Shown: positions 45,220-52,206 of the stretch, piece after piece | Position numbering within the stretch: the first letter of the stretch is position 1 | Layout of the letters: every line of letters begins with the position of its first letter | Assembly: GCA_949482135.1 (NCBI GenBank) | Contig: CASYFC010000004.1 | Span: 62,001-126,000, forward strand | DNA from: an uncultured Clostridia bacterium | GTDB taxonomy: Bacteria; Bacillota; Clostridia; TANB77; CAG-508 | Reading direction: 5' to 3' | DNA length: 64,000 nucleotides | Translations under genes and position numbers: made by a program | The notes under the pieces: model-generated | Database searches by the model: none | What the model was told of the DNA's origin: nothing | What the model saw: only the letters and a program-made list of their open reading frames with translations

Positions 45220-45906
45220 TTATAAGCTACTTAATTCTATATTTTGATATATTCCATCACCTATAACTATATGATCTAAAAGTATTATATCTAAAAGCTT
45301 AGCTGCTTTTTCTAATTTTCTTGTAAATTCAATATCTTCATTACTAGGTGTTGGATTACCACTTGGATGATTATGTATAAGAATTATTTTTGGAATCTGA
45401 GCTTTAACAGGTTCAGATAAAATTGCTTTAATGTTTGTAAAAATATTACTTTCATTTCCAACTGCTATACAAGAAATCTTTTTGATAATATTTTTATTAT
45501 CTAACATTACAATCTTTAAAACTTCATTCTTTTCATTTTGAAGTTCTTCCATAAAAAGATTTACAATATCATCTCTAGTTTTTATTTTTAATCTATTTAT
45601 TGTTAAAGGATTGGACATTCTTTTTGCAATTTCTCCAACAGCTTTAAGTTCTATTGCTTTTACAGTTCCAATTCCATTTATTTTACTTAATTCTTGAATT
45701 GAAATTGTTTGAAGAAATCTTAAACTATTTGAATTGTCCATATTTTTATTCATTAACTCTTGTGCAATTTCTATTGAAGATTTTTCTTTTGTTCCAGTTT
45801 TTATTATTATAGACAGAAGCTCGCTATTTGTAAGAATACTTTCACCATACATCAGCATTTTTTCATATGGTCTTTCTGATGTTGGAATATTTTTTATATT
45901 AGTCAT
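45220..45906 (-). CDS. radC: RadC family JAMM-domain protein
   Basis: A 228-residue protein with an N-terminal helix-hairpin-helix-like region (ISIQELSKINGIGTVKAIEL) and a C-terminal JAB/MPN metalloprotease-like domain. The motif HNHPSGNPTPSNEDIEF carries the His, His, Ser and Asp metal-site residues. The biochemical role is unsettled; despite its name, a direct role in DNA repair has been questioned. Location before the mre genes is the standard Firmicute arrangement. AAAGGAAAAA precedes the ATG. Confidence 0.93.
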   Translation of the reverse strand: MTNIKNIPTSERPYEKMLMYGESILTNSELLSIIIKTGTKEKSSIEIAQELMNKNMDNSNSLRFLQTISIQELSKINGIGTVKAIELKAVGEIAKRMSNPLTINRLKIKTRDDIVNLFMEELQNEKNEVLKIVMLDNKNIIKKISCIAVGNESNIFTNIKAILSEPVKAQIPKIILIHNHPSGNPTPSNEDIEFTRKLEKAAKLLDIILLDHIVIGDGIYQNIELSSL

Positions 45907-45937
45907 TTTTTCCTTTCTGTCTGTTTTTTATGCCAAA

Positions 45938-46195
45938 TTATACTTTTCTATATAACCATATTGATATAGCCATTCCTATAATACTTGCTATATTTATTTT
46001 TATCATAAAACTAAATGTAATTTTTAATACACTTAAATCTAATGCTACTGGTGTTGTTATTCCAAAGCTTTCTCCATAAGCTAACCACCATAGCCAAGGA
46101 ACTCTTTCTGCTAGAATTCCTAATAGTCCTCCTACAACTAATCCTGAAAGTAGGAATACTAATAAAATCCAAAAATTTTTTTCTTTTGTTGCCAT
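45938..46195 (-). CDS. DUF4321-like small membrane protein
   Basis: An 85-residue protein with two hydrophobic segments (about residues 9-27 and 60-80) joined by ERVPWLWWLAYGESFGITTP. The Gly-rich first helix and the position beside radC and the mre genes fit the clostridial DUF4321 family of unknown function. The start is the ATG at 46195 because GGGGGT sits 7 bases before it; an ATG five codons earlier overlaps that site. Confidence 0.75.
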   Translation of the reverse strand: MATKEKNFWILLVFLLSGLVVGGLLGILAERVPWLWWLAYGESFGITTPVALDLSVLKITFSFMIKINIASIIGMAISIWLYRKV

Positions 46196-46333
46196 ATTTT
46201 TTACCCCCATATTTTTTACAAAATATTATTTTTATTACGGAAATCTAAATTTTTACTGTTATATTATATATTGATATAGGTATTTTTTCAAGTAATTTAT
46301 ATAAAAGATTTTATTAATTTTAACCCATAAAAA

Positions 46334-46360
46334 AAGATGGTAAATTTTATTTACCATCTT
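46334..46360 (-). terminator. Terminator after the M23 peptidase gene
   Basis: AAGATGGTAAA (46334-46344) and TTTACCATCTT (46350-46360) form a perfect 11-base stem followed on the minus strand by TTTTTTTATGGG. It lies 11 bases after the peptidase stop. Confidence 0.85.
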
Positions 46361-46371
46361 AAACTTTTATC

Positions 46372-47289
46372 TTAGTTATATAAATAATATTGTGGATTTC
46401 TAGCCTCTCCATTTACACGAATTTCTAAGTGCAAATGAGGTCCAGTTGAGTTTCCAGTAGAACCAACTGCTGCTATTATATCTCCTTGATTTACTTGTTG
46501 GCCTACATTAACTAATAATTTGCTACAATGAGCATAATATGTTTGAATTGAATCAGTATGAGCTATAATTACTAAATTTCCATAAGAACCCTTATATGCT
46601 GAATAAATTACTGTTCCACTTGCTGCAGCTCTTATTGGTGTTCCAAGTGATGTTGCTATATCTAATCCTGTATGAGTTCCACTACTTCTTCTACCAAATC
46701 TAGATGTTATTGTACCAGATACTGGTTGTGCCAATGCAATTCCTAAAGCTGAATTAGAATTATTAACATATTTTGCAGTAACAATTTTTGTTTTTTTCTT
46801 TACAACTGGCATTTGTTTATATAAAGCAGCAACAGCTGTTTCTTTATTTGTAAATTCTTTTAGCTCAGTTCCATATTTTAATGTATAAGTTACAGAATCT
46901 TTATTTTGACTATTTTGCTGTTTCAATTGATCTATAATAGCCTCTGCTTCTGTATATGATTGTACATAATATTTTTCTTCATTATTTTCAATAATTGCAT
47001 AATATTTATAATATGGTACACCAGAACTAATTACTTTAGAAAATATTTCATCATCGTTTGCTGTAAGACCTTTTTTTAGTAAGCAAAGATTATATTCTGG
47101 TAAATCATCAATTTCAACAAAAGCAATTGTATTATTATCACCTTTATTCATATAATTAGTGATTTTTTTCTGCAATTTACTCCTATCTTCTGTATATCCA
47201 ATAAAATCACCATTTAATGATACACTGTACATAGGTCTGTAAACAACAAAAACTAAAAATCCTATAATTGCAAGCCCAATAAGCAGCAC
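46372..47289 (-). CDS. Membrane-anchored M23 family peptidase
   Basis: A LytM-type zinc endopeptidase that would cleave peptidoglycan peptide bridges outside the membrane. It has one N-terminal membrane segment, an extracytoplasmic region of about 150 residues, and a C-terminal M23 domain from about residue 190. That domain contains SRFGRRSSGTHTGLDIA (His and Asp ligands), TYYAHCSKL and GPHLHLEIRVNG (HxH), so all metal and catalytic residues are present. The start is doubtful: the GTG at 47289 has no ribosome binding site and would truncate the membrane segment. The frame continues upstream to a position (47349) where ATA lies 6 bases after GGGGTGA. A spore-related or general cell-wall role cannot be distinguished. 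Confidence 0.88.
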   Translation of the reverse strand: MLLIGLAIIGFLVFVVYRPMYSVSLNGDFIGYTEDRSKLQKKITNYMNKGDNNTIAFVEIDDLPEYNLCLLKKGLTANDDEIFSKVISSGVPYYKYYAIIENNEEKYYVQSYTEAEAIIDQLKQQNSQNKDSVTYTLKYGTELKEFTNKETAVAALYKQMPVVKKKTKIVTAKYVNNSNSALGIALAQPVSGTITSRFGRRSSGTHTGLDIATSLGTPIRAAASGTVIYSAYKGSYGNLVIIAHTDSIQTYYAHCSKLLVNVGQQVNQGDIIAAVGSTGNSTGPHLHLEIRVNGEARNPQYYLYN

Positions 47290-47442
47290 GACAATCCATT
47301 TGATCCATGCCCTTAAACAGATTACAACATTTTTAAAAATACTAGTTATTGCTACTCACCCCTTTGTACTTTTATTATTACCTATAGATTATAATATTTA
47401 AAAAATAATGTCAATACTTATTTTGTATATACAAAAAGAAAA

Positions 47443-47472
47443 TGTGGCATAAATACTTGAATTGATGCCACA
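47443..47472 (-). terminator. Terminator after the CotF-like genes
   Basis: TGTGGCAT (47443-47450) and ATGCCACA (47465-47472) form a stem followed on the minus strand by TTTTCTTTTTG. It is 10 bases beyond the CotF-like stop. Confidence 0.75.
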
Positions 47473-47481
47473 AAAAAATTT

Positions 47482-47730
47482 TTATGAATTTGATAATTCA
47501 GATTTAACTTTAGATATTTCCTCTGATGTTGCGTTTTGTGCAGGAGTATAATAACCTTTTGCTTCTGCAAGCTTAAATAATTCATATTGAAAGCTTTCAG
47601 AAGAATTTCTTAAGTTTTGAAGTGTTTGTCTTAACTCCATATTGGCAGTTTCAATTATTGCTCCTTCGTAATCTTTTAAAGAAGACTTTGTTGATGATAA
47701 GACATCATTAACTATTGATTTTTCTTCCAT
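47482..47730 (-). CDS. CotF-like spore coat protein
   Basis: An 82-residue helical protein resembling the Coat F domain: NDVLSSTKSSLKDYEGAIIE followed by LRQTLQNLRNSSESFQYELF and the ending KGYYTPAQNA. Proteins of this family are small spore-coat components or spore-associated ferritin-like helical bundles. GGAGGAAAC precedes the ATG. It is 11 bases downstream of a smaller helical partner gene, a common arrangement for CotF-type pairs in clostridia. Confidence 0.85.
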   Translation of the reverse strand: MEEKSIVNDVLSSTKSSLKDYEGAIIETANMELRQTLQNLRNSSESFQYELFKLAEAKGYYTPAQNATSEEISKVKSELSNS

Positions 47731-47741
47731 GTTTCCTCCAT

Positions 47742-47927
47742 CTATCCCAAAAATGAGATTAATTTTTGTTTAGAATTTAAGCAATCCTGAGCAGCTTTAT
47801 TTAATATTTGTTTTATTTGTGGATCTACTGCTGTATCTGCATAATGTGTAAACTTACAATAAGCATTTTCTTGTTCTCCTATAAAGTGTCGTAAATTTTG
47901 TAGTTCAACTTGATTTAATGTTCCCAT
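47742..47927 (-). CDS. Small spore-coat-associated helical protein
   Basis: A 61-residue protein, LNQVELQNLRHFIGEQENAY continuing CKFTHYADTAVDPQIKQIL, with a two-helix, ferritin-like pattern similar to the N-terminal half of CotF-family proteins. The ATG at 47927 is preceded by AAAGGATG at good spacing, so an ATG three codons earlier is less likely. With the following 82-residue gene it would make a split CotF-like pair. Confidence 0.75.
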   Translation of the reverse strand: MGTLNQVELQNLRHFIGEQENAYCKFTHYADTAVDPQIKQILNKAAQDCLNSKQKLISFLG

Positions 47928-48010
47928 AAAAACCATCCTTTCTTAAGTACTTTCAGGAAAATTTCCTTTTAAATTGTATTATTCCTTTTTTTTTTAATTT
48001 TATTCAAAAA

Positions 48011-48040
48011 AAGAATAGACTTCATAAGAAATCTATTCTT
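48011..48040 (-). terminator. Terminator-like hairpin after the tRNA-Lys remnant
   Basis: AAGAATAGA (48011-48019) pairs with TCTATTCTT (48032-48040) and is followed on the minus strand by TTTTTTTGAA. It directly follows the 3'-end duplicate of tRNA-Lys, just as the second terminator follows the intact gene. Confidence 0.7.
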
Positions 48041-48110
48041 CTGGTGCGCCATCGCGGGATCGGCAAGCCGCGTCGGGAAAATAGTCCACTGGACTATTTT
48101 CTAGTCCTCC
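48039..48110 (-). pseudogene. Remnant of a tRNA-Lys gene (3' end only) with adjacent palindrome
   Basis: The 24 bases TTCTGGTGCGCCATCGCGGGATCG are identical at about 48039-48062 and at the 3' end of the intact tRNA-Lys (about 48173-48196). Beyond base 48062 the tRNA body is replaced by GCAAGCCGCGTCGGG and the palindrome AAAATAGTCCA-C-TGGACTATTTT (48078-48100). This may be a decayed duplicate tRNA, or the junction of a lost insertion. Confidence 0.6.
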
Positions 48111-48147
48111 TTTTCAATCCCATTTAGATTTTCCTATTAAAATAAAA

Positions 48148-48173
48148 AACAGTAGATTTTAATTTCTACTGTT
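48148..48173 (-). terminator. Terminator of tRNA-Lys
   Basis: AACAGTAGA (48148-48156) and TCTACTGTT (48165-48173) form the stem, followed on the minus strand by TTTTTATTTTAA. It begins two bases after the encoded CCA end. Confidence 0.8.
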
Positions 48174-48175
48174 TC

Positions 48176-48251
48176 TGGTGCGCCATCGCGGGATCGAACC
48201 GCGGACCTTCTGATTAAGAGTCAGCTGCTCTACCAGCTGAGCTAATAGCGC
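48176..48251 (-). tRNA. tRNA-Lys (anticodon CUU)
   Basis: A 76-base cloverleaf on the minus strand. The acceptor stem is GCGCTAT pairing with ATGGCGC, the D arm GCTC...GAGC, and the anticodon loop CTCTTAA gives CTT at 34-36. The T arm is CGCGG-TTCGATC-CCGCG, and CCA is encoded. The first pair of the anticodon stem (27-43) looks mismatched, G with A. A strong promoter lies upstream and a terminator directly downstream. Confidence 0.92.
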
Positions 48252-48271
48252 ATTTTATATCGACATTGATT

Positions 48272-48301
48272 ATTATAAATCAAACTAATTGCTTTTGTCA
48301 A
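48272..48301 (-). promoter_or_regulatory. Promoter of tRNA-Lys
   Basis: On the minus strand TTGACA (48296-48301), an 18-base spacer and TATAAT (48272-48277), about 20 bases before the first tRNA base. Both boxes match the sigma-A consensus exactly. Confidence 0.8.
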
Positions 48302-48333
48302 GATATTAAGAAAAATTGTGATTTTATTCCTTG

Positions 48334-48362
48334 TTGACCTGTTTACATAAATGTGATATAAT
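48334..48362 (+). promoter_or_regulatory. Promoter of the foreign-looking 196-aa gene
   Basis: TTGACC (48334-48339), a 17-base spacer and TATAAT (48357-48362). The leader of about 95 bases has CCTCCAAAA (48384-48392), which can pair either with TTTTGGAG (48403-48410) or with the ribosome binding site TGGAGG (48451-48456). Confidence 0.7.
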
Positions 48363-48463
48363 TTGAAATGTACAATTATATATCCTCCAAAAAATAACTA
48401 CGTTTTGGAGAGAATACCAAAGAAAAATCGTGTGCAAATCCAACATCATATGGAGGTAATACT

Positions 48464-49054
48464 ATGAAAAACGATTACGAGGCAAGAAACACTCTGGCAA
48501 AAGATGTTAGTAGTGGAATCAACGATGTCATTGAAGGATTGATAAAATCACAGGAACGGGCAAAAAGCATTGTAGCAGACAATGTATACATGCTTTGGCT
48601 TGAGAAGTTCGCCAATATTTACCCACTTTTCAGTGACGACACTTGGCTCTATAAACCTGATGCAATTCCCAAAGAAGACTCTGAAAATGTAGCTGAACTT
48701 TGTTCCTTTTTCAATGGGCTTTCAGCATATGCTGAAAAGAACTTCCTGCCCACCTATTCTGAGGATTACACAAGCTATATTTGCATCAAGTTCAACAACG
48801 TTGGCTATGAGATTGGTTTGGTCTCTGGGCAGGGAACATACGCATACTGCCAAAAGGTTGACATCTCGTCTGGCAGATTTTTTATCGACTTTAACGACAT
48901 TGTCGCTGATAAAAAGCAACCTCATGTAGATGAGGTAGATGAGACTTTAAGCAAAATTTCCAACCTAATTGAGCGACTTCTAATTTCTGGAGTTCCTGTA
49001 ACAGCAATCTATGCACGGATCAACGACACTATCGACAAGTACACAGAAGAATAA
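48464..49054 (+). CDS. Unknown 196-aa protein of foreign composition
   Basis: I do not recognise this protein. It is soluble, acidic, with no signal peptide. An N-terminal helical stretch (about residues 1-55, with NDVIEGLIKSQERAKSIVAD) is followed by a mixed region rich in Tyr and Phe and a C-terminal helix. Codon use differs sharply from the neighbours: many C- and G-ending codons (AAC, ATC, CTG). The 60 bases at 48781-48840 contain 27 G or C, well above typical local rows. It is on the plus strand among minus-strand genes, has its own promoter and terminator, and sits beside a tRNA gene with a duplicated 3' end, all consistent with acquisition by transfer. TGGAGGTAAT precedes the ATG. Confidence 0.8.
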   Translation: MKNDYEARNTLAKDVSSGINDVIEGLIKSQERAKSIVADNVYMLWLEKFANIYPLFSDDTWLYKPDAIPKEDSENVAELCSFFNGLSAYAEKNFLPTYSEDYTSYICIKFNNVGYEIGLVSGQGTYAYCQKVDISSGRFFIDFNDIVADKKQPHVDEVDETLSKISNLIERLLISGVPVTAIYARINDTIDKYTEE

Positions 49055-49064
49055 TAAAAGTTGC

Positions 49065-49093
49065 ACGGCAGGGAGCTATATGCTCTCTGCCGT
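49065..49093 (+). terminator. Terminator of the 196-aa gene
   Basis: ACGGCAGGGAGC (49065-49076) pairs with GCTCTCTGCCGT (49082-49093) through one G-T pair. Its G+C-rich stem differs from the AT-rich terminators around it; the following T-run is weak (ATATCTTT). Confidence 0.7.
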
Positions 49094-49106
49094 ATATCTT
49101 TACAAA

Positions 49107-49140
49107 AAAATAATGAGGATATTTTTATCCCCATTATTTT
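49107..49140 (-). terminator. Terminator of ftsH
   Basis: AAATAATGAGGAT and ATCCCCATTATTT form a stem with one mismatch around a short loop. It is followed on the minus strand by TTTTTTTG and is about 30 bases after the ftsH stop. Confidence 0.7.
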
Positions 49141-49171
49141 TAGTATTTAATTAGATTGATTTCAAGAAGAT

Positions 49172-50998
49172 CTAAGCATTCATTATTTGTTCAAATTCTT
49201 CTCCATCTATCTTTTCCTTTTCTAATAAGACATTTGCTACATTGTGAAGTTTTCCCATATGTTCGTTTAAAATGTCTTCTGTTCTTTTATATGCTGTATC
49301 AATTATTTTCTTAACTTCTTCATCTATTAAACCAGAAGTTTCTTCACTAAAGTTCTTTTGTTGAGTAAAATCTCTTCCTAAGAAAACTTCTTCTTGACCA
49401 GAACCAAATGTTATTGCTCCTAATTTTTCACTCATACCATATTTTGTAACCATAGCTCTTGCTATTTTAGATGCTCTTTCTATATCGTTACTTGCTCCAG
49501 TAGAAATATCTCCTAAAACTAAAGCTTCAGCAACTCTACCACCTAATAGTGATATGATTTGTTCTTCCATTTCTGATTTACTCATAAATGATCTATCTTC
49601 TGATGGTCTATACATTGTATAACCACCAGCCATTCCTCTTGGAATTATTGAAATTTGATGTACATCATCTTGTGTTTCTAAGAAATGACTTGCAACTGCG
49701 TGACCAGCTTCATGGAATGCAACAAGTTTTTTCTCTTTATCACTTATTACTCTTGTTTTCTTTTCTGGCCCCATTGTAACTTTAATCATTGCATCTTCTA
49801 TTTCAGCCATTCCAATTTCAGATTTATCTCTTCTTGCAGCAAGTAAAGCTGCTTCATTTAAAATATTTTCTAAATCAGCTCCAACAAATCCTGCTGTATT
49901 TTTTGCTATTGTAGATAAATCAACATCTTCTGCTAATTTTTTCTTTCTTGCGTGTACATTTAATATTTCTTCTCTTGCTTTAACATCTGGAGTTCCAACA
50001 ACAATTTGTCTATCAAATCTTCCAGCTCTTAATAAAGCTTTATCTAATACATCTGGTCTATTTGTAGCTGCTATAACTATAACACCTTCATTAGCTGCAA
50101 ATCCGTCCATTTCAACTAATAATTGGTTTAATGTTTGTTCTCTTTCATCATGTCCTCCTCCAAGTCCTGCACCTCTTTGACGACCAACCGCATCAATCTC
50201 ATCTATAAATATAATACAAGGAGCATTTTTCTTAGCCTGTTCAAATAAATCTCTAACTCTTGAAGCACCAACACCAACAAACATTTCAACAAAGTCTGAA
50301 CCGCTTATAATAAAGAATGGCACACCAGCTTCACCAGCAACAGCTTTTGCAAGCAATGTTTTTCCTGTACCTGGTTGACCAACAAGCAAAACTCCTTTTG
50401 GAATTCTTGCTCCCATATCTGTGAATTTTTTTGGTGATTTTAAGAAATCTACTATTTCTGCTAATTCTTCTTTTTCTTCAGTAATACCAGCAACATCTTT
50501 GAATGTTACTTTTGTTTTATTTGTATCTGTTGTATTAAGTACTCTAGCTTTGCTCTTTCCAAATGTCATTGATTTATTTCCACCTTGATTTGGATTCATT
50601 AATACAAAACTAAATAATAAGAATATTAATAGTAAAATCACTGGTGAAATTAAGCTTAATAGTTCAACAAAAATTGACTCTTCATTTTGCTCAACTTCTA
50701 TTTGACCATTTACTATATTTTCTGAAATTTGTTCCATAAATGCATCTAAGCTTGGAATTGTTGATGTATTTATATCTGCTCTTGTAGCTGTTGCTGCATC
50801 TTTTCCTTTTTGATATGCTGTAACAGATACTCCGTCAGCAGATATTACTATTTTAGTAATGTCTCCTGAAGATATTTTAGTAATAAGTTCAGAATAACTA
50901 ATTTTGTTATCTGACATTCCTAACAATCCACTAAGAGCACATATTATTATTAGTCCTATTATTAACCATGTGGCTAATGTTTTAAATCCCCTCTTCAA
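49172..50998 (-). CDS. ftsH: ATP-dependent zinc metalloprotease FtsH
   Basis: A membrane-anchored AAA+ protease that degrades misfolded membrane proteins and some cytosolic regulators. Two N-terminal membrane segments (about residues 10-25 and 112-130) flank an extracytoplasmic domain. The AAA+ domain has Walker [10 protein letters not shown] and Walker [12 protein letters not shown], an SRH region with [20 protein letters not shown], and the protease domain has HEAGH with [12 protein letters not shown] downstream. The length of 608 aa is standard and all catalytic residues are present. The start is a TTG following AGGAGGATAAAAA. It is immediately downstream of tilS, the usual order, but with its own promoter in the gap. 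Confidence 0.96.
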   Translation of the reverse strand: MKRGFKTLATWLIIGLIIICALSGLLGMSDNKISYSELITKISSGDITKIVISADGVSVTAYQKGKDAATATRADINTSTIPSLDAFMEQISENIVNGQIEVEQNEESIFVELLSLISPVILLLIFLLFSFVLMNPNQGGNKSMTFGKSKARVLNTTDTNKTKVTFKDVAGITEEKEELAEIVDFLKSPKKFTDMGARIPKGVLLVGQPGTGKTLLAKAVAGEAGVPFFIISGSDFVEMFVGVGASRVRDLFEQAKKNAPCIIFIDEIDAVGRQRGAGLGGGHDEREQTLNQLLVEMDGFAANEGVIVIAATNRPDVLDKALLRAGRFDRQIVVGTPDVKAREEILNVHARKKKLAEDVDLSTIAKNTAGFVGADLENILNEAALLAARRDKSEIGMAEIEDAMIKVTMGPEKKTRVISDKEKKLVAFHEAGHAVASHFLETQDDVHQISIIPRGMAGGYTMYRPSEDRSFMSKSEMEEQIISLLGGRVAEALVLGDISTGASNDIERASKIARAMVTKYGMSEKLGAITFGSGQEEVFLGRDFTQQKNFSEETSGLIDEEVKKIIDTAYKRTEDILNEHMGKLHNVANVLLEKEKIDGEEFEQIMNA

Positions 50999-51019
50999 AT
51001 TTTTATCCTCCTATATTTC

Positions 51020-51119
51020 TATTAGTATGCCTAAAATATAGCATAGCAAATTTGGGATTTCAACCCATTTTTTTAAAAGAAATATCTCTGTAACATTTGA
51101 TTTTTCAAACCTTTTACGG
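51020..51119 (-). promoter_or_regulatory. ftsH promoter with upstream TTCCGTAAAAG motif
   Basis: On the minus strand TTGAAA, a 17-base spacer and TATATT lie in the tilS-ftsH gap (about 51033-51061). TTCCGTAAAAG at about 51109-51119 is some 47 bases upstream of the -35 box; the same 11 bases occur upstream of both surface-protein operons. Confidence 0.55.
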
Positions 51120-51123
51120 AACG

Positions 51124-52146
51124 TTATTTTAGACGTTTTATAACAATTGTTTTATTTTTTATTTCCACCTTAGTTTTTTTGTTTGGAGTTAGAAATTTAT
51201 TTCCTATGTTATTATTACACAATTTTATTATATCTTCTATATGAATCTTTTCTATTCCTTTTGTGGTACCAAATAGCTTATTTATTGCATGTAAAATAAC
51301 GCGTTTTTCAATCGCTTTGTTCTCATTATTGAATTTCTTTAAGTCTAATATAATTTTAGCCTCTTTTTCATTATTATATACATTTTCTTTAGAAAAATTT
51401 TCCTCTAAAAGCATATTATTGTAAGCTACCTCTGTTTGAAGTTCTAAATAGTTTAAATCATCTTTTGCTATAATAGATAACCTATTAATTGTTTCTATTA
51501 TATTTGGATTCAATTCTCTTTTTATATAGGGAATTACTATATTTCGTACTTTATTTCTTGTATAAACATTATCATCATTTGATTCATCATGTCTTGGATT
51601 TAATTTTTTATCTTCACAATAAATTTCAATATCAGCTCTTGAAGTTTCAATAAGAGGTCTAATATATTTTCCGCTAATAGCTTCTATACCTTTTAACCCA
51701 CTTAGTCCACTTCCCCTTATAATATTCATAATAATTGTTTCAACATTATCATTACTATTATGAGCAATAGCTATTTTATTTGAATTAGTTTCCTTTGCAA
51801 CTTCATCAAAGAAATCATATCTAATAATTCTTCCCATTTCTTCAAGTCCGCGCTTTTGTTTTTCAGCCTCTTCTTTAACTTTTGCATGTAAAACAAAGCA
51901 TTTAATATTAATCTTATTACAGTAATCTAAAACATATTTTTCATCAATTTTAGCATTTTCTCTCAATCCATGATTAATATGGCAAACTACCATTTCAAAA
52001 TCTAATTTCTTATTTTCTTTTAAATTATATAGACAATCAAGTAAGGTTATTGAATCTGGGCCACCAGAAACAGCAACAACTATTTTATCACCATCTTCAA
52101 TTAAATTATATTTTTTAATCGTATTTAAAATACCCTCTTCTACCAT
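51124..52146 (-). CDS. tilS: tRNA(Ile)-lysidine synthase
   Basis: Modifies C34 of the CAU anticodon of tRNA-Ile2 to lysidine so that it reads AUA, using ATP and lysine. The N-terminal PP-loop is KIVVAVSGGPDSITLLDCLY. NHGLRENAKIDEKYV and AIAHNSNDNVETIIMNIIRG are typical. The 340-residue length is short for the family (often 430 or more): the large C-terminal substrate-binding domain is reduced. AAAGGAAAT precedes the ATG. It lies between dnaB and ftsH. Confidence 0.93.
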   Translation of the reverse strand: MVEEGILNTIKKYNLIEDGDKIVVAVSGGPDSITLLDCLYNLKENKKLDFEMVVCHINHGLRENAKIDEKYVLDYCNKINIKCFVLHAKVKEEAEKQKRGLEEMGRIIRYDFFDEVAKETNSNKIAIAHNSNDNVETIIMNIIRGSGLSGLKGIEAISGKYIRPLIETSRADIEIYCEDKKLNPRHDESNDDNVYTRNKVRNIVIPYIKRELNPNIIETINRLSIIAKDDLNYLELQTEVAYNNMLLEENFSKENVYNNEKEAKIILDLKKFNNENKAIEKRVILHAINKLFGTTKGIEKIHIEDIIKLCNNNIGNKFLTPNKKTKVEIKNKTIVIKRLK

Positions 52147-52206
52147 AATTTTTATTTCCTTTTTTATAAAATAAATTGTAAGTTAATAAAAGGCATATAG
52201 AAAAAT

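Noticed and set aside
48722..48925. Minus-strand frame inside the 196-aa gene
   Set aside because: It overlaps fully a well-supported plus-strand gene with promoter, ribosome binding site and terminator.
48039..49100. Complete integrative element at tRNA-Lys
   Set aside because: A duplicated tRNA end is present but there is no integrase, excisionase or second gene of the element; only a possible scar.
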